A stretch of 64,000 nucleotides of DNA from RH-AL1 sp965249685 (GTDB lineage: Bacteria > Pseudomonadota > Alphaproteobacteria > Rhizobiales > Beijerinckiaceae): assembly GCA_965249685.1 (NCBI GenBank), contig CBDFMN010000003.1, forward strand, positions 1,178,001-1,242,000, given 5' to 3'. The notes beneath the pieces were generated by a model that worked only from the letters and a program-made list of their open reading frames with translations, was not told the origin of the DNA and did no database searches. Below, piece by piece: positions 53,910 to 63,874 of this stretch. Made by a program: the position numbers and the translations under genes. Numbering within the stretch: position 1 is the stretch's first letter; each line of letters opens with the position of its first letter.

Positions 53910-54751
53910 CGTACCTCTTCCTTCACGCAAGCCGCGCCGCGCACGCCGGCAGCGAGGTCGCGCACCATCCCTGTCACAGCCTCGACCGTACGCCCGGTGG
54001 CCTGCCCGTCGGCATCGAGCGAAAGCCGCAGGGCATCCACGAGCGCCGAGCCGACGACGACGGCATCGGCCGAGCGGGCGATGGCCGCCGCACTGGCGGG
54101 GTCGCGTACGCCGAAGCCAACCGCGACCGGCAGGTCCGTCGCATCCTTCAGGCGCTTGACGGCCGCGGCGACGACATCGGCATTCGGGGCCTTGGTGCCG
54201 GTGATGCCGGTGATCGACACGTAGTAGATGAAGCCGGAGGTGTTCGCCAGAACGGCCGGCAGGCGCGCCACGTCCGTCGTCGGCGTGGCGAGCCGAATGA
54301 AGTTGAGGCCGGCCTCGCCCGCGGGGAGGCAGAGCTCGGCGTCCTCCTCGGGCGGCAGGTCGACGACGATCAGCCCGTCGACGCCGGCCTCCAGCGCCTC
54401 CGTGATAAATCGGGCAACGCCGTGGATATAGATTGGGTTGTAATAGCCCATCAGCACGACAGGCGTCTCGTCGTTGTCGCGACGGAACTCGCGCACCATC
54501 GCCAACGTATCGACGAGCGTCGTGCCGGACTTCAACGCGCGCAGGCCAGCCGCCTGCACCGCGGGGCCATCGGCCATCGGGTCGGTGAAGCACATGCCGA
54601 ACTCGATGACATCCGCCCCTGCGGCGGGCAGCGCCTTGAGTATCTCGAGAGACACGGGGCCGTCCGGGTCGCCCGCCATCGTAAAGGTCACGAGCCCGGC
54701 GCGACCCTCCTCTTTAAGCGTACGGAAACGGCGGTCGATACGGGTCGGCAT
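53906..54751 (-). CDS. trpA: tryptophan synthase alpha subunit
   Basis: 281 residues. ALPAAGADVIEFGMCFTDPM and ADGPAVQAAGLRAL carry the catalytic Glu and Asp region; VLMGYYNPIYIHGVARF and YYVSITGITG are conserved. It cleaves indole-3-glycerol phosphate and channels indole to TrpB. The trpA-accD-folC run is a conserved alphaproteobacterial order. Confidence 0.96.
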   Translation of the reverse strand: MPTRIDRRFRTLKEEGRAGLVTFTMAGDPDGPVSLEILKALPAAGADVIEFGMCFTDPMADGPAVQAAGLRALKSGTTLVDTLAMVREFRRDNDETPVVLMGYYNPIYIHGVARFITEALEAGVDGLIVVDLPPEEDAELCLPAGEAGLNFIRLATPTTDVARLPAVLANTSGFIYYVSITGITGTKAPNADVVAAAVKRLKDATDLPVAVGFGVRDPASAAAIARSADAVVVGSALVDALRLSLDADGQATGRTVEAVTGMVRDLAAGVRGAACVKEEVR

Positions 54752-54859
54752 GGGGCGGGACGATCTCTCAAAAGGCGAACCGAAGCGGCGCAGCGGCTCG
54801 ACTACCCGTCTTAAAGGAAGGTCACCCGTTGGGCAATTTTACGGACATTGCGCGGGGCG

Positions 54860-55828
54860 TCAGTCCAGCGCATGGCCGCGGAAGAAGCGCCACATCTCGC
54901 GACTGGCGTCGACGCCCTGTGGATCGGTGTAGGAGCCCTGCGGGCTGCCGCCCGACCAAGCGTGGCCAGCGCCGTGCAGGAGCCAGTACTCCAGCATCGC
55001 GCGTCCGCGCCGGTCGGTCTCGACCGTCTTCGTATACGCCGAGCCGTTCGGGCCCTGCCCTTCCGTGACGCTGGTGCGGTAGCGGGCCTCGCCCCTGGCT
55101 TGCGCCACCACCTGATCGGCGTTGGCAACGACGACCGTATCGTCGCGGTCGCCATGGAAGACGATGGTGGGAACGGGATCTGTGCTCATGGCGCGCACAG
55201 CGCCCGGTGCGCCGCCGCTCTTCATGGCGCCGAAGGCCGACATCATGTCCCGCGCCGCGCCGCAGGCGAGACCGGAGTGAACGCCCACGGCGGCGTAGAG
55301 GTCGGGATAGAGCGCGGCCATCGTCGCGGCGGCCGCCCCACCCGCCGACAGCCCGGCCACATACACCCGGCGCGGGTCGACGGCGAAGTCCTGCACCACC
55401 TCCCGAGTGATGCCGGCGATGAGCGAGGGCTCGCCGCGGTCGCGCACCTGCTCGGCGGCGTTGAACCAATTCCAGCAGCGGGACGGATTGGCGGACGCGC
55501 TCTGCGCGGGATAAGCGACGAGGAAGCCGTGCTCCGCCGCCAGCGCGTTCATCCGCGTCCCGACAGCGAAATCGTCCGGAGACTGCTTGCAGCCATGCAG
55601 CATGACCACGAGTGGCAGGCGCTTACCGCGGGAGTCCTGCGGCACGAAGAGCTTGTAGTCGCGTGAACCGGCACCGCCCGCGAAGCTCCGAGCCAGGAAA
55701 TCCTCGACCTGCGGTTTGGCGCCGTGGCGGGCCTGACGGCCTCTCAACAGCGCCGTCGCCTCCATCAACCGCCCCGCCTTTGTCAGCCGCGTAACTTCGG
55801 TCAGATCGATTTTCGGAAGGATAGTCAT
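54860..55828 (-). CDS. PHB depolymerase-type esterase (LpqC/Esterase_phd)
   Basis: 322 residues from ATG 55828. RDYKLFVPQDSRGKRLPLVVMLHGC, the nucleophile elbow AGLSAGGAAAATMAALYPD, VFHGDRDDTVV (acid) and LLHGAGHAWSGG (His) mark the family. A mobile N-terminal segment precedes the core; no signal peptide is evident. It may act on short polyhydroxyalkanoates or other esters. Confidence 0.88.
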   Translation of the reverse strand: MTILPKIDLTEVTRLTKAGRLMEATALLRGRQARHGAKPQVEDFLARSFAGGAGSRDYKLFVPQDSRGKRLPLVVMLHGCKQSPDDFAVGTRMNALAAEHGFLVAYPAQSASANPSRCWNWFNAAEQVRDRGEPSLIAGITREVVQDFAVDPRRVYVAGLSAGGAAAATMAALYPDLYAAVGVHSGLACGAARDMMSAFGAMKSGGAPGAVRAMSTDPVPTIVFHGDRDDTVVVANADQVVAQARGEARYRTSVTEGQGPNGSAYTKTVETDRRGRAMLEYWLLHGAGHAWSGGSPQGSYTDPQGVDASREMWRFFRGHALD

Positions 55829-56023
55829 AGATTTGGGGTCCAATGCTCAAGTGATAGATAAGGCTGCGTTCGCTTGGGCAGGAATTTTTCCAACGTGACA
55901 GACGTGGCTGCAATGACGTTGGAGTACGTTGCTAGGTGCAAGGCGTTGGCTGGGGTTCGCCACACGGTAGATGATCGCCGATCGACGGAATGCAAGGGGC
56001 GGACCTCGCGGCCTCCGCAGCCG

Positions 56024-56860
56024 TCAGGCGAACACCGGAACGACCAGCCGGTCGAAGGACGCGATCCCGCGCGCCGCCAAAGCCCGCGCCAGGACAGGCG
56101 TCGGCCGCGTGCCGCTGGTAAACACCGCGCGCGCGCCGGAGCGGGCGAAGTCTCCTTCAGGCCGGCCAAGCGACTCCTGCGTCAGCACCTGGTCAACCCG
56201 GCGTGCGATGGCTGGCGCCGGGTCGATCCAGGCCACGGGCCAGGGCGCCAGCGCCTCGAACCGCCCCAGCAGGAGCGGGTAATGGGTGCATGCCAGCGCG
56301 ATGCAATCCGTCCGCCGGCCATCGTTGCCTGCCACGAAGCAGGGCGCGATCTCGGCGAGGAGCGCGGCGTCGGCAACCGTCTCGCCCTGCATGGAAGCTT
56401 CGGCCCGCCCGGCGAGGGTGCTGGAGCCGACCAGCGTCACGTCGCAATCGGCGGCGTAGGACTGGATGAGCGCGCGGGTGTAGTCGCGGGCGACGGTGCC
56501 CGGCGTTGCCAGCACGCTGACGCGCCGCGAACGCGAGCGGGCGGCCGCGGGCTTGATCGCCGGCACGGTCCCGACGAACGGCACGGAGGGGAAGCGCGCG
56601 CGCAGGTGCGGCAGCACCAGAGTCGACGCAGTGTTGCAGGCGACGACGACCGCGTCCGGCGCATAGTGGTCGACCAGACGGTCCATGACGTCGCCGACGC
56701 GCGCCACCAGTTCGGGCTCGCTCCACCGGCCGTAGGGAAAGGCGGCATCGTCGGCGGCATAGACCAGTGCCGCGTCGGGACGCGCGCGAAGGATTTCCGC
56801 AAAGACGGTCAGACCGCCGAGGCCGGAATCGAAGACGAGAACCGTGGGACGCCGGGCCAT
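56024..56860 (-). CDS. murI: glutamate racemase
   Basis: 278 residues from ATG 56860. VLVFDSGLGGLTVFAEI, the first catalytic Cys in VVACNTASTLVLP and the second in ALACTHYPLLLG identify it. It supplies D-glutamate for peptidoglycan. ATG 56923 (MQIDLTAG) is an alternative longer start. It is divergent from the MFS gene, 185 bp apart. Confidence 0.93.
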   Translation of the reverse strand: MARRPTVLVFDSGLGGLTVFAEILRARPDAALVYAADDAAFPYGRWSEPELVARVGDVMDRLVDHYAPDAVVVACNTASTLVLPHLRARFPSVPFVGTVPAIKPAAARSRSRRVSVLATPGTVARDYTRALIQSYAADCDVTLVGSSTLAGRAEASMQGETVADAALLAEIAPCFVAGNDGRRTDCIALACTHYPLLLGRFEALAPWPVAWIDPAPAIARRVDQVLTQESLGRPEGDFARSGARAVFTSGTRPTPVLARALAARGIASFDRLVVPVFA

Positions 56861-57045
56861 GCTCTCCGCTACAGGGTTTGCGAACGCGGTATAGCGGCTT
56901 CCTGCGGTCAAATCGATCTGCATGGGATTATCGAGACACAGCAAGCTTAAAAGAATTTTGCGGCTCAGCTCAAGGAGCGTTTTTCCCAGTCGCGCATTGC
57001 CCCCGCGGCGCGCGACGTCGAACACAATAAAAGAAGGCCGCTGGG

Positions 57046-58485
57046 ATGGACGCCACGCCGCACGAGACTTCGATCGAGACCAAGGTGCCGGCGCGGCTCG
57101 ACGCGCTGACCTGGGGACGGTTCCACACGCTCATCATCGTGGCGCTTGGCATCACCTGGATTCTCGACGGGCTGGAAGTCACCTTCGCCGGCCTCATCTC
57201 CGGCGCGCTGAAGAAGGACCTCGGCTTTTCCGACGCTGCGGTCGACCTCGGCTCAAGCTTCTACCTGGCGGGCGCGGTGCTCGGAGCCCTCGTGTTCGGC
57301 TGGGCGACGGACCGGCTCGGTCGGCGGGTGCTGTTCTTCGTCACCCTGGGCACCTATCTCGTCGCCACGGCGGCGACCGCCTTTTCCTGGGACCTCGGCA
57401 GCTTCTGCGTCTTTCGCTTCTTCACCGGGGCCGGGATCGGCGGCGAGTACTCGGCCGTGAACTCGACGATCCAGGAGTTCATCCCCGCCCGCTACCGCGG
57501 CCGCACGGACCTCGCGATCAACGGCTCGTTCTGGATCGGCGGCGCGATCGGCGCAGCCGCCTCCATCGTGCTGCTCGACGACGCGATCATCCCGCTTCAC
57601 TACGGCTGGCGCTCGGTGTTCTTCATCGGCTCCATCCTGAGCGTCGGCATCGTCTTCCTCCGCACCCTGATACCGGAGAGCCCGCGCTGGCTGGTGATCC
57701 ATGGCCGCGAGGAAGAGGCCGAAGCCGTCGTCGGCGACATCGAAGCGCACATGAAGACGCATGGCGCGAGCGTGCCCTCGCCTGCAGGCTTGAAGCCGAT
57801 GAAGATCCACGCTCGCAGCCACACGCCACTGCCGGTCGTGTTCAAGACGATCTTCGTGAAGAACCGCACGCGCGCGGTCGTCGGCCTGTCGCTCATGGTG
57901 GCGCAGGCGTTCTTCTACAACGCCATCTTCTTCACCTTCGCGCAGGTGCTGGAGAACTACTACCACATCCAGATCAGCAGTGTCGGCCTGTACCTCCTGC
58001 CGTTCGCGCTCGGCAACGTGCTCGGCCCCATCCTGCTCGGGCCGCTGTTCGACAAGGTCGGGCGCAAGCCGATGATCGCCTTCACCTACGGCGTGTCGGG
58101 GCTGCTGCTGGCGATCACCGGCTGGCTGTTCGCGCACGAGATGCTGAGCGCGACCCAGCAAGTCGTCGCCTGGGCCGGCATCTTCTTCTTCGCCTCGTCG
58201 GCCGCCGGGGCCGCCTACCTGACGGTGAGCGAGACCTTCCCGGTCGAGATCCGCGCCCTCGCCATCGCCGTCTTCTACGCGTTGGGAACCGGGATCGGCG
58301 GCATCGCCGCGCCCTTTAGCTTCGGCCTGCTGATTCAGACCGGCAACCGCTACTACCTTTTCGGCGGCTATCTCTTCGCCGCCGCCCTGATGCTGGGCGC
58401 GGCGGTGGTCGAGTCGATCTGGGGCGTCGCGGCCGAAGGCAAGTCGCTGGAGGAGATCTCGGAACCGCTGTCGGCGGCGGGGTAA
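57046..58485 (+). CDS. MFS transporter, metabolite:H+ symporter-like
   Basis: 479 residues, about twelve membrane segments. The loop 2-3 motif GWATDRLGRRVLFF and IPESPRWLVIHGREEEAEAV are typical of the sugar/metabolite porter branch. A charged central loop (about 215-265) precedes the second half, with LFDKVGRKPMIAF. Substrate unknown. GAAGG lies upstream of the start. Confidence 0.9.
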   Translation: MDATPHETSIETKVPARLDALTWGRFHTLIIVALGITWILDGLEVTFAGLISGALKKDLGFSDAAVDLGSSFYLAGAVLGALVFGWATDRLGRRVLFFVTLGTYLVATAATAFSWDLGSFCVFRFFTGAGIGGEYSAVNSTIQEFIPARYRGRTDLAINGSFWIGGAIGAAASIVLLDDAIIPLHYGWRSVFFIGSILSVGIVFLRTLIPESPRWLVIHGREEEAEAVVGDIEAHMKTHGASVPSPAGLKPMKIHARSHTPLPVVFKTIFVKNRTRAVVGLSLMVAQAFFYNAIFFTFAQVLENYYHIQISSVGLYLLPFALGNVLGPILLGPLFDKVGRKPMIAFTYGVSGLLLAITGWLFAHEMLSATQQVVAWAGIFFFASSAAGAAYLTVSETFPVEIRALAIAVFYALGTGIGGIAAPFSFGLLIQTGNRYYLFGGYLFAAALMLGAAVVESIWGVAAEGKSLEEISEPLSAAG

Positions 58486-58533
58486 GCACGGCGACCTAGT
58501 CGCCCGACGGCTTGCGCGGCCATGGTTGAGAAA

Positions 58534-59319
58534 ATTAGAAGGATATACATCCTCCACCAGCCGCACGAAGGCCGAGTTGCCGCGCAGGGTGCGCACGTCC
58601 TGCTCGCTGAGGGTCAGGCGGTGAAAGATGTTGCGCAGGTTGCGGCGCATGACCGGCGCCTTGCCGATGGGCCGGAAATAGCCCGCGCCTTCCAGCGCGC
58701 CTTCCAGGTAGTCGAAGAAGGATACAACCATCTCGCGCGGCGCGGGGGGCGAGCGCTCGACCAGATCGAACGGCGCCGCCGCCGACCCGGCCGCCTTCAT
58801 CCATTCGTAGGCGACGAGCAGCACCGCCTGGGCCAGGTTGAGCGAGGCGTAGGCGGGGTTGACGGGGAAGGTGACGACGGCGTCGGCCAGCGCCACCTCG
58901 TCGTTGTCGAGCCCCGTGCGCTCCGGCCCGAACAGGATCGCGTGCGTCTCGCCGGAGCGGGCGGCGGCCTCCCCCATGGCACGGTCCGGCGTCTCCACCC
59001 TCTTGTGCTGCCCGCGCTCGCGCGCCGTCGTGGCCCACACGAATTGGCGGTCGGCCACCGCCGCCTCCAGGGTGTCGAACACGGTTGCGGCGTCGAGCAG
59101 GTGCAGCGCACCGGCGGCGGCGGCCTCGGCCGCCTCACGGTACGCGCCGACCCTCGGCCAACCGCCCCTCGGTGCCACGAGACGGAGGTCCGACAGGCCG
59201 AAGTTGGCCATGGCGCGCGCGCACATGCCGACGTTCACGGCGAGTTGCGGGCGCACGAGGACGATCGCGGGACCACCGGTACGATTGGCCTTGGTGCGGT
59301 CGGTGCCGGCGCCCGTCAC
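58534..59319 (-). CDS. SpoU/TrmJ-type RNA 2'-O-methyltransferase, 3' end aberrant
   Basis: About 260 recognisable residues. AIVLVRPQLAVNVGMCARAMANFG at the start, LFGPERTGLDNDEVALAD and FPVNPAYASLNLAQAVLLVAYEW are SPOUT-knot motifs of TrmJ/LasT proteins that 2'-O-methylate tRNA position 32. The conserved end VMRRNLRNIFHRLTLSEQDVRTLRG is present, but no in-frame stop follows; the frame stays open for about 1.3 kb antisense to the MFS gene, to 57253. The end given here is where homology-like sequence stops. A lost stop, 3' truncation or sequencing error is likely. Confidence 0.8.
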
Positions 59320-59480
59320 GCGCGCGAATCCGCAGACGAGACGCCTCGGCGGCGCAGGCGAAGGAACGGCGACGCAAGCAAATCCTTGATCCCTTTTCGA
59401 CGGGTGATATAGGCGACGAGGAGGCTCACGGCCCCCTTCTGCGCGCGCGCGGGCGAGCCGAAAACCGAAGGATCGTGCTC

Positions 59481-60716
59481 ATGGACAAGATCAAGGTCGA
59501 GAACCCTGTCGTCGAGCTCGACGGCGACGAGATGACCCGGATCATCTGGCACACCATACGCGACACGCTGATCAACCCGTACCTTGACGTGAAGCTGGAC
59601 TATTACGACCTCTCCGTCGAGAACCGCGACGCCACCAACGATCAGGTCACGTTCGATTCGGCTCAGGCGATCAAGCGCCATGGCGTCGGCGTCAAATGCG
59701 CCACCATCACGCCGGACGAGGCGCGCGTCGAAGAGTTCAAGCTGAAGCACATGTGGCGCTCGCCCAACGGGACGATCCGCAACATCCTGGGCGGCGTGAT
59801 CTTCCGCGAGCCGATCATCTGCCGCAACGTGCCGCGCCTGGTGCCGGGTTGGACGCAGCCGATCGTCATCGGCCGCCACGCCTACGGCGACCAGTACCGC
59901 TCGACCGAGATCCGCGTACCCGGCAAGGGCCGGCTGACGCTGAAGTTCGAAGGCGAGGACGGACAGGTCATCGAGAAGGAGGTGTTCCAGTTCGAGGATG
60001 CCGGCGTTGCCATGGCCATGTACAACCTCGACGGGTCGATCCGCGACTTCGCGCGCGCCTCCCTGAACTACGGGCTCGCCCGCAAGTACCCCGTCTATCT
60101 CTCCACCAAGAACACCATCCTCAAAGGCTACGACGGGCGCTTCAAGGACATCTTCGAGGAGATCTACGACGGTGAGTTCAAGGCCCGCTTCAAGGCCGCC
60201 GGCATCACCTACGAACACCGCCTGATCGACGACATGGTCGCCTGCGCGATGAAGTGGTCGGGTGGCTATGTCTGGGCCTGCAAGAACTACGACGGCGACG
60301 TGCAGTCGGACACGGTGGCGCAGGGGTTCGGGTCGCTCGGCCTCATGACCTCGGTGCTGATGACGCCCGACGGCCTGACCGTGGAGGCGGAAGCCGCGCA
60401 TGGGACGGTCACCCGCCATTTCCGTCAGCACCAAGCCGGCAAGGAGACGTCCACCAACTCGATCGCGTCGATCTTCGCATGGACCCGCGGCCTGCAGCAC
60501 AGGGCCAAGCTCGACGCCAACGCGGCGCTGGCGACCTTCGCCACCACGCTGGAGCGGGTCTGCGTCGACACGGTGGAAGCCGGCTCCATGACCAAGGATC
60601 TGGCATTGCTGGTCGGCGCCGACCAGGGCTGGCTCTCCACGACAGGCTTCCTCGACAAGATCGACGAGAACCTCAAGGCGGCGATGGGCTTCGATACCCG
60701 CGTCGCGGCGCAATAG
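59481..60716 (+). CDS. icd: NADP-dependent isocitrate dehydrogenase
   Basis: 411 residues of the homodimeric eukaryote-like class. VELDGDEMTRIIWHTIRD, RSPNGTIRNILGGVIFREPI, the DDMVACAMKWSGG block and GTVTRHFRQHQAGKETSTNS are diagnostic. It oxidises isocitrate to 2-oxoglutarate in the TCA cycle. Confidence 0.97.
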   Translation: MDKIKVENPVVELDGDEMTRIIWHTIRDTLINPYLDVKLDYYDLSVENRDATNDQVTFDSAQAIKRHGVGVKCATITPDEARVEEFKLKHMWRSPNGTIRNILGGVIFREPIICRNVPRLVPGWTQPIVIGRHAYGDQYRSTEIRVPGKGRLTLKFEGEDGQVIEKEVFQFEDAGVAMAMYNLDGSIRDFARASLNYGLARKYPVYLSTKNTILKGYDGRFKDIFEEIYDGEFKARFKAAGITYEHRLIDDMVACAMKWSGGYVWACKNYDGDVQSDTVAQGFGSLGLMTSVLMTPDGLTVEAEAAHGTVTRHFRQHQAGKETSTNSIASIFAWTRGLQHRAKLDANAALATFATTLERVCVDTVEAGSMTKDLALLVGADQGWLSTTGFLDKIDENLKAAMGFDTRVAAQ

Positions 60717-60786
60717 CGCTCGTGCGCCGCGCGGCCATGCCACAGACAGGCCGGGCGGACGTCTCGCGCGATCGATCCCGAGCCGA

Positions 60787-60815
60787 TTGTACACACCGCT
60801 CAGCGTGGCTATAAG
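60787..60815 (+). promoter_or_regulatory. candidate sigma-70 promoter for dksA
   Basis: TTGTAC (-35, weak) and TATAAG (-10, strong) separated by exactly 17 bp, 33 bp before the dksA start. Confidence 0.4.
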
Positions 60816-60848
60816 GGCGTCAATTTTGAGTTCGGGGAGACTCAGGAC

Positions 60849-61268
60849 GTGGCGGCGGATGTAATCGACGACACCTACCGGCCGTCCGAGGACGAGTCGT
60901 TCATGAACGAACGGCAGCGGGATTACTTCCGCGGCAAGCTCCAGAGATGGCGCGAGGACATCCTGCGCGAGAGCCGCGAGACGCTTGCGCTCCTGCAGAG
61001 CGAGAACGAGAACCATCCCGACGTCGCCGATCGCGCCTCCTCCGAGACGGACCGCGCCATCGAGCTGCGCGCGCGCGACCGCCAGCGCAAGCTGATCTCC
61101 AAGATCGAGGCCGCGCTGGGCCGGCTCGAGGACGGCACCTACGGATTCTGCGAAGAAACGGGTGAGCCGATCGGGCTGAAGCGGCTCGACGCCCGGCCGG
61201 TCGCGACGCTCTCCGTCGAGGCCCAGGAGCGTCACGAACGGCGCGAGCGCGTCTACCGCGACGTCTGA
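60849..61268 (+). CDS. dksA: RNA polymerase-binding transcription factor DksA
   Basis: 139 residues from GTG 60849. The coiled-coil tip and flanks lie in LQRWREDILRESRETLALLQ and DRASSETDRAIELRARDRQR. The C-terminal zinc-finger region reads YGFCEETGEPIGLKRLDARP with one Cys instead of four, the alphaproteobacterial form. DksA works with ppGpp at the secondary channel of RNA polymerase in the stringent response. Confidence 0.95.
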   Translation: MAADVIDDTYRPSEDESFMNERQRDYFRGKLQRWREDILRESRETLALLQSENENHPDVADRASSETDRAIELRARDRQRKLISKIEAALGRLEDGTYGFCEETGEPIGLKRLDARPVATLSVEAQERHERRERVYRDV

Positions 61269-61440
61269 CCGCCGTTCCGGCGGCACGGATCGCCGTCCGC
61301 CGGCTTCGGAGCGACCATGCGTACGCATCGCCGAGACCAAGGTCTATCGCATGAGGACCCGCTTGACGCCGGTGGGGCGGGGCGTGCGATCCGGACGGTC
61401 GGCGCGGCAGCGACGGGCACGCCTGGTCCGCGCCGGGACC

Positions 61441-62367
61441 TCAGTTCGAGTAATCCAAACCCATCATCCGGTAGCGCTCGGGGTCGTCGCCCCAGTTCGC
61501 GCGGACCTTGACGAAAAGAAAGAGATGCACCGTCTGCTCCGCAACCTCGGTGATCTCCTTGCGCGCCGCGCTCCCGATCGCTTTGATGGTGCGCCCACCC
61601 TCGCCGATGACGATCTTCTTGTGGCCGTCACGGGTCACGAAGATCGTTTGCTCCACCCGCACGGACCCGTTGGGCTGCTCCTTCCACAGTTCGGTCTCGA
61701 CCGTGGACTGGTAGGGCAATTCGTCATGCAGCCGCTCGAAGAGCTTCTCGCGGGTGATCTCGGCGGCGAGCGAGCGGATCGGCGCGTCGGACACCTGGTC
61801 TTCCGGGTAGAGCCAGGGACCGCGAGGCACCATCTCGCTCAGACGCTCCGTGACGCGCCGCACGCCATGGCCCTTCAGGGCCGAGATCATGAAGGTCTCG
61901 CTAAACAGGCCCGACCTGTTGAGCGTCTGCGCCCGCTCCAGAAGCAGCTCGGACTCGACGGTGTCGATCTTGTTGAGGATCAGCACCTTGGGGCCGCCGA
62001 TCCGCCCGAGCCCTTCCATGATGGTGGCCGTCTCCTCGTCCTCGCCCTTGCGCGCGTCGACGAGCAGAGCCGCAACGTCGGCGTCGCCGGCCCCGTTCCA
62101 GGCGGTCGACACCATCGCGCGGTCGAGCCGGCGCTTCGGCGCGAAAATCCCCGGCGTGTCGACGAAGATGATTTGCGCCGCCCCGTTTAGGGCGATGCCG
62201 CGCACCAGCGCGCGGGTCGTCTGCACCTTGCGCGAGACGATCGACACTTTCGTGCCGACGAGCCGATTGATCAGCGTGGATTTGCCGGCGTTGGGCGCGC
62301 CGATCAGCGCGACGAAGCCGCAGCGGGTGGCGACGTCCGCGGGGGGCATCGGGTCGGGCGCGGTCAC
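61441..62367 (-). CDS. era: GTPase Era
   Basis: 308 residues from GTG 62367. G1 GAPNAGKST, G3 DTPG, G4 NKID, and a C-terminal KH domain (KKIVIGEGGRTIKAIG). It binds the 16S rRNA 3' end for 30S maturation. Its start overlaps the rnc stop (GTGA). Confidence 0.96.
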   Translation of the reverse strand: MTAPDPMPPADVATRCGFVALIGAPNAGKSTLINRLVGTKVSIVSRKVQTTRALVRGIALNGAAQIIFVDTPGIFAPKRRLDRAMVSTAWNGAGDADVAALLVDARKGEDEETATIMEGLGRIGGPKVLILNKIDTVESELLLERAQTLNRSGLFSETFMISALKGHGVRRVTERLSEMVPRGPWLYPEDQVSDAPIRSLAAEITREKLFERLHDELPYQSTVETELWKEQPNGSVRVEQTIFVTRDGHKKIVIGEGGRTIKAIGSAARKEITEVAEQTVHLFLFVKVRANWGDDPERYRMMGLDYSN

Positions 62368-63110
62368 GCGGGTCCTCCCGGTGGCGTCGTCGCGATTCCC
62401 TCGCGCTGCATGAAGCTCGCCGCGGCCGCCTGTTCGGCGGCGCGCTTGGATGGTCCCTTGGCCTCTGCGGTGGCATGGCGCTCCACGGCGACGAGAACCG
62501 TGAACTGCGGCGCATGGTCGGGCCCGCTCCGCGCCACCTCGCGATAGGTCGGCGTCGCCAGCGCGCGCGCCTGCGCCCATTCCTGAAGCATGGTCTTGGG
62601 ATCGCGCAGCGGACGGCTCGGAGCTCTCAGGCGCGCCGTGAACGCGTTGGCAACGAGGCTCGACGCGGCCGCAAAGCCGCCGTCCAGGAACACCGCGCCG
62701 ATGATCGACTCGCAGATGTCGCCGAGGATCGCTCGCTTCAAGGCCGCGCTCGCCTTCTCCCCCGCACCCAGGAGGATATAGGCTTCCACATCCCAACCGA
62801 GCGCGACTTCGGTGCAGGTCTCCCGTCTCACGAGATCGGCCAACCGACGCGACAGCTCGCCCTCCTCCGCCTCGGGATAGGTTTGGTACAGCATGGCGGC
62901 CACGCACAGGCCGAGAACCCTGTCGCCGAGGAATTCCAGGCGCTGGTAGGTCGTGGCCCGATGCGTCGTCGCGCCGATGTGGGTCAGGGCCAGCACGAGC
63001 AGATCGGGATCGGCGAAGCGGTAGCCGAGCCGCGCCTCTAGGCAGGCCATGTCCTCGCCCGGCTGCGCCTCGGCTGGCTTCACCGGACCGGCTTGAACAG
63101 TCGATCCCAT
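62364..63110 (-). CDS. rnc: ribonuclease III
   Basis: 248 residues from ATG 63110. The signature reads YQRLEFLGDRVLGL; catalytic Glu and Asp are kept and GDICESIIGAVFLDGG gives the second metal site, but the first Glu of the usual ERLEFLGD is Gln. A dsRNA-binding domain follows (EAKGPSKRAAEQAAAASFM). Longer starts to 63143 overlap lepB more deeply. Confidence 0.94.
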   Translation of the reverse strand: MGSTVQAGPVKPAEAQPGEDMACLEARLGYRFADPDLLVLALTHIGATTHRATTYQRLEFLGDRVLGLCVAAMLYQTYPEAEEGELSRRLADLVRRETCTEVALGWDVEAYILLGAGEKASAALKRAILGDICESIIGAVFLDGGFAAASSLVANAFTARLRAPSRPLRDPKTMLQEWAQARALATPTYREVARSGPDHAPQFTVLVAVERHATAEAKGPSKRAAEQAAAASFMQREGIATTPPGGPA

Positions 63111-63874
63111 CGCACGGTCCATGGCCATTCCCAGAACTTCCACGCAGGCTGCCCCTCACCGTTCGAAAAGAAGATGAGCTCGGCGCGGCCGATGAGGTTC
63201 TGCGCCGGCACGTAGCCGACCCCGCCCTGGTCCGGCGGTACGCGACTGTCGGTGGAATTGTCCCGGTTGTCGCCCATCATGAAATAGCTGTTCGGCGGTA
63301 CGGTGAAGAGGTCCGTGTTGTCGTTGAACCCGGTGTCGCCCTGGATCTCGATGATCGTGTGCGTGACGCCGTCGGGAAGCGTCTCCTTATAGGTCGGCAC
63401 GTCCGCCTCGCGGCCGTAGTAATCCTCGGTATGGACCTTGGCGATCGGCTCGCGCGGCACGAGCGTGCCGTTGATGTAGAGGCGGCCCTGCTTCATCTGG
63501 ATCGTGTCGCCGGGCAATCCGATCAGCCGCTTGATATAATCGGTCTTGTTGTCCCGCGGCAGCTTGAACACGATGACGTCACCCTGCTTCGGGGGCGAGG
63601 CGAGCACGCGGCCCGGCACGAAATCGAGATCGATGGGAAAGGAAAACTTGGAGAAACCATAGGCGTATTTCGACACGAAGAGGAAGTCGCCGACGAGCAG
63701 GGTCGGGATCATCGAGCCGGAAGGAATGTTGAACGGCTGGAACAGGAAGGTCCGCACCACCACCGCGATGAGCAGCGCCTGGACGATGACCTTGACCAGT
63801 TCCCCCAGCCCGCCCCCCTGCTTCGCCTTGCCACCCGCGGCGCCGTCTCGGTCCAACCCCACGGGCTCGGTCAT
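63080..63874 (-). CDS. lepB: signal peptidase I
   Basis: 264 residues. One membrane helix (VKVIVQALLIAVVVRTFLF), the Ser in NIPSGSMIPTLLVGD, the Lys in YIKRLIGLPGD and the MMGDNRDNSTDSR box are present. It cleaves signal peptides on the periplasmic face. The lepB-rnc-era order is conserved. The last 126 bp of the window (63875-64000) show no gene. Confidence 0.96.
   Translation of the reverse strand: MTEPVGLDRDGAAGGKAKQGGGLGELVKVIVQALLIAVVVRTFLFQPFNIPSGSMIPTLLVGDFLFVSKYAYGFSKFSFPIDLDFVPGRVLASPPKQGDVIVFKLPRDNKTDYIKRLIGLPGDTIQMKQGRLYINGTLVPREPIAKVHTEDYYGREADVPTYKETLPDGVTHTIIEIQGDTGFNDNTDLFTVPPNSYFMMGDNRDNSTDSRVPPDQGGVGYVPAQNLIGRAELIFFSNGEGQPAWKFWEWPWTVRWDRLFKPVR

Noticed and set aside
61269..61283. 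Hairpin CCGCCG-TTC-CGGCGG after dksA as terminator
   Set aside because: Stem of six and no T-run; insufficient support.
59316..61340. Long open frame antisense to icd and dksA
   Set aside because: Shadow of two well-conserved genes in GC-rich DNA.
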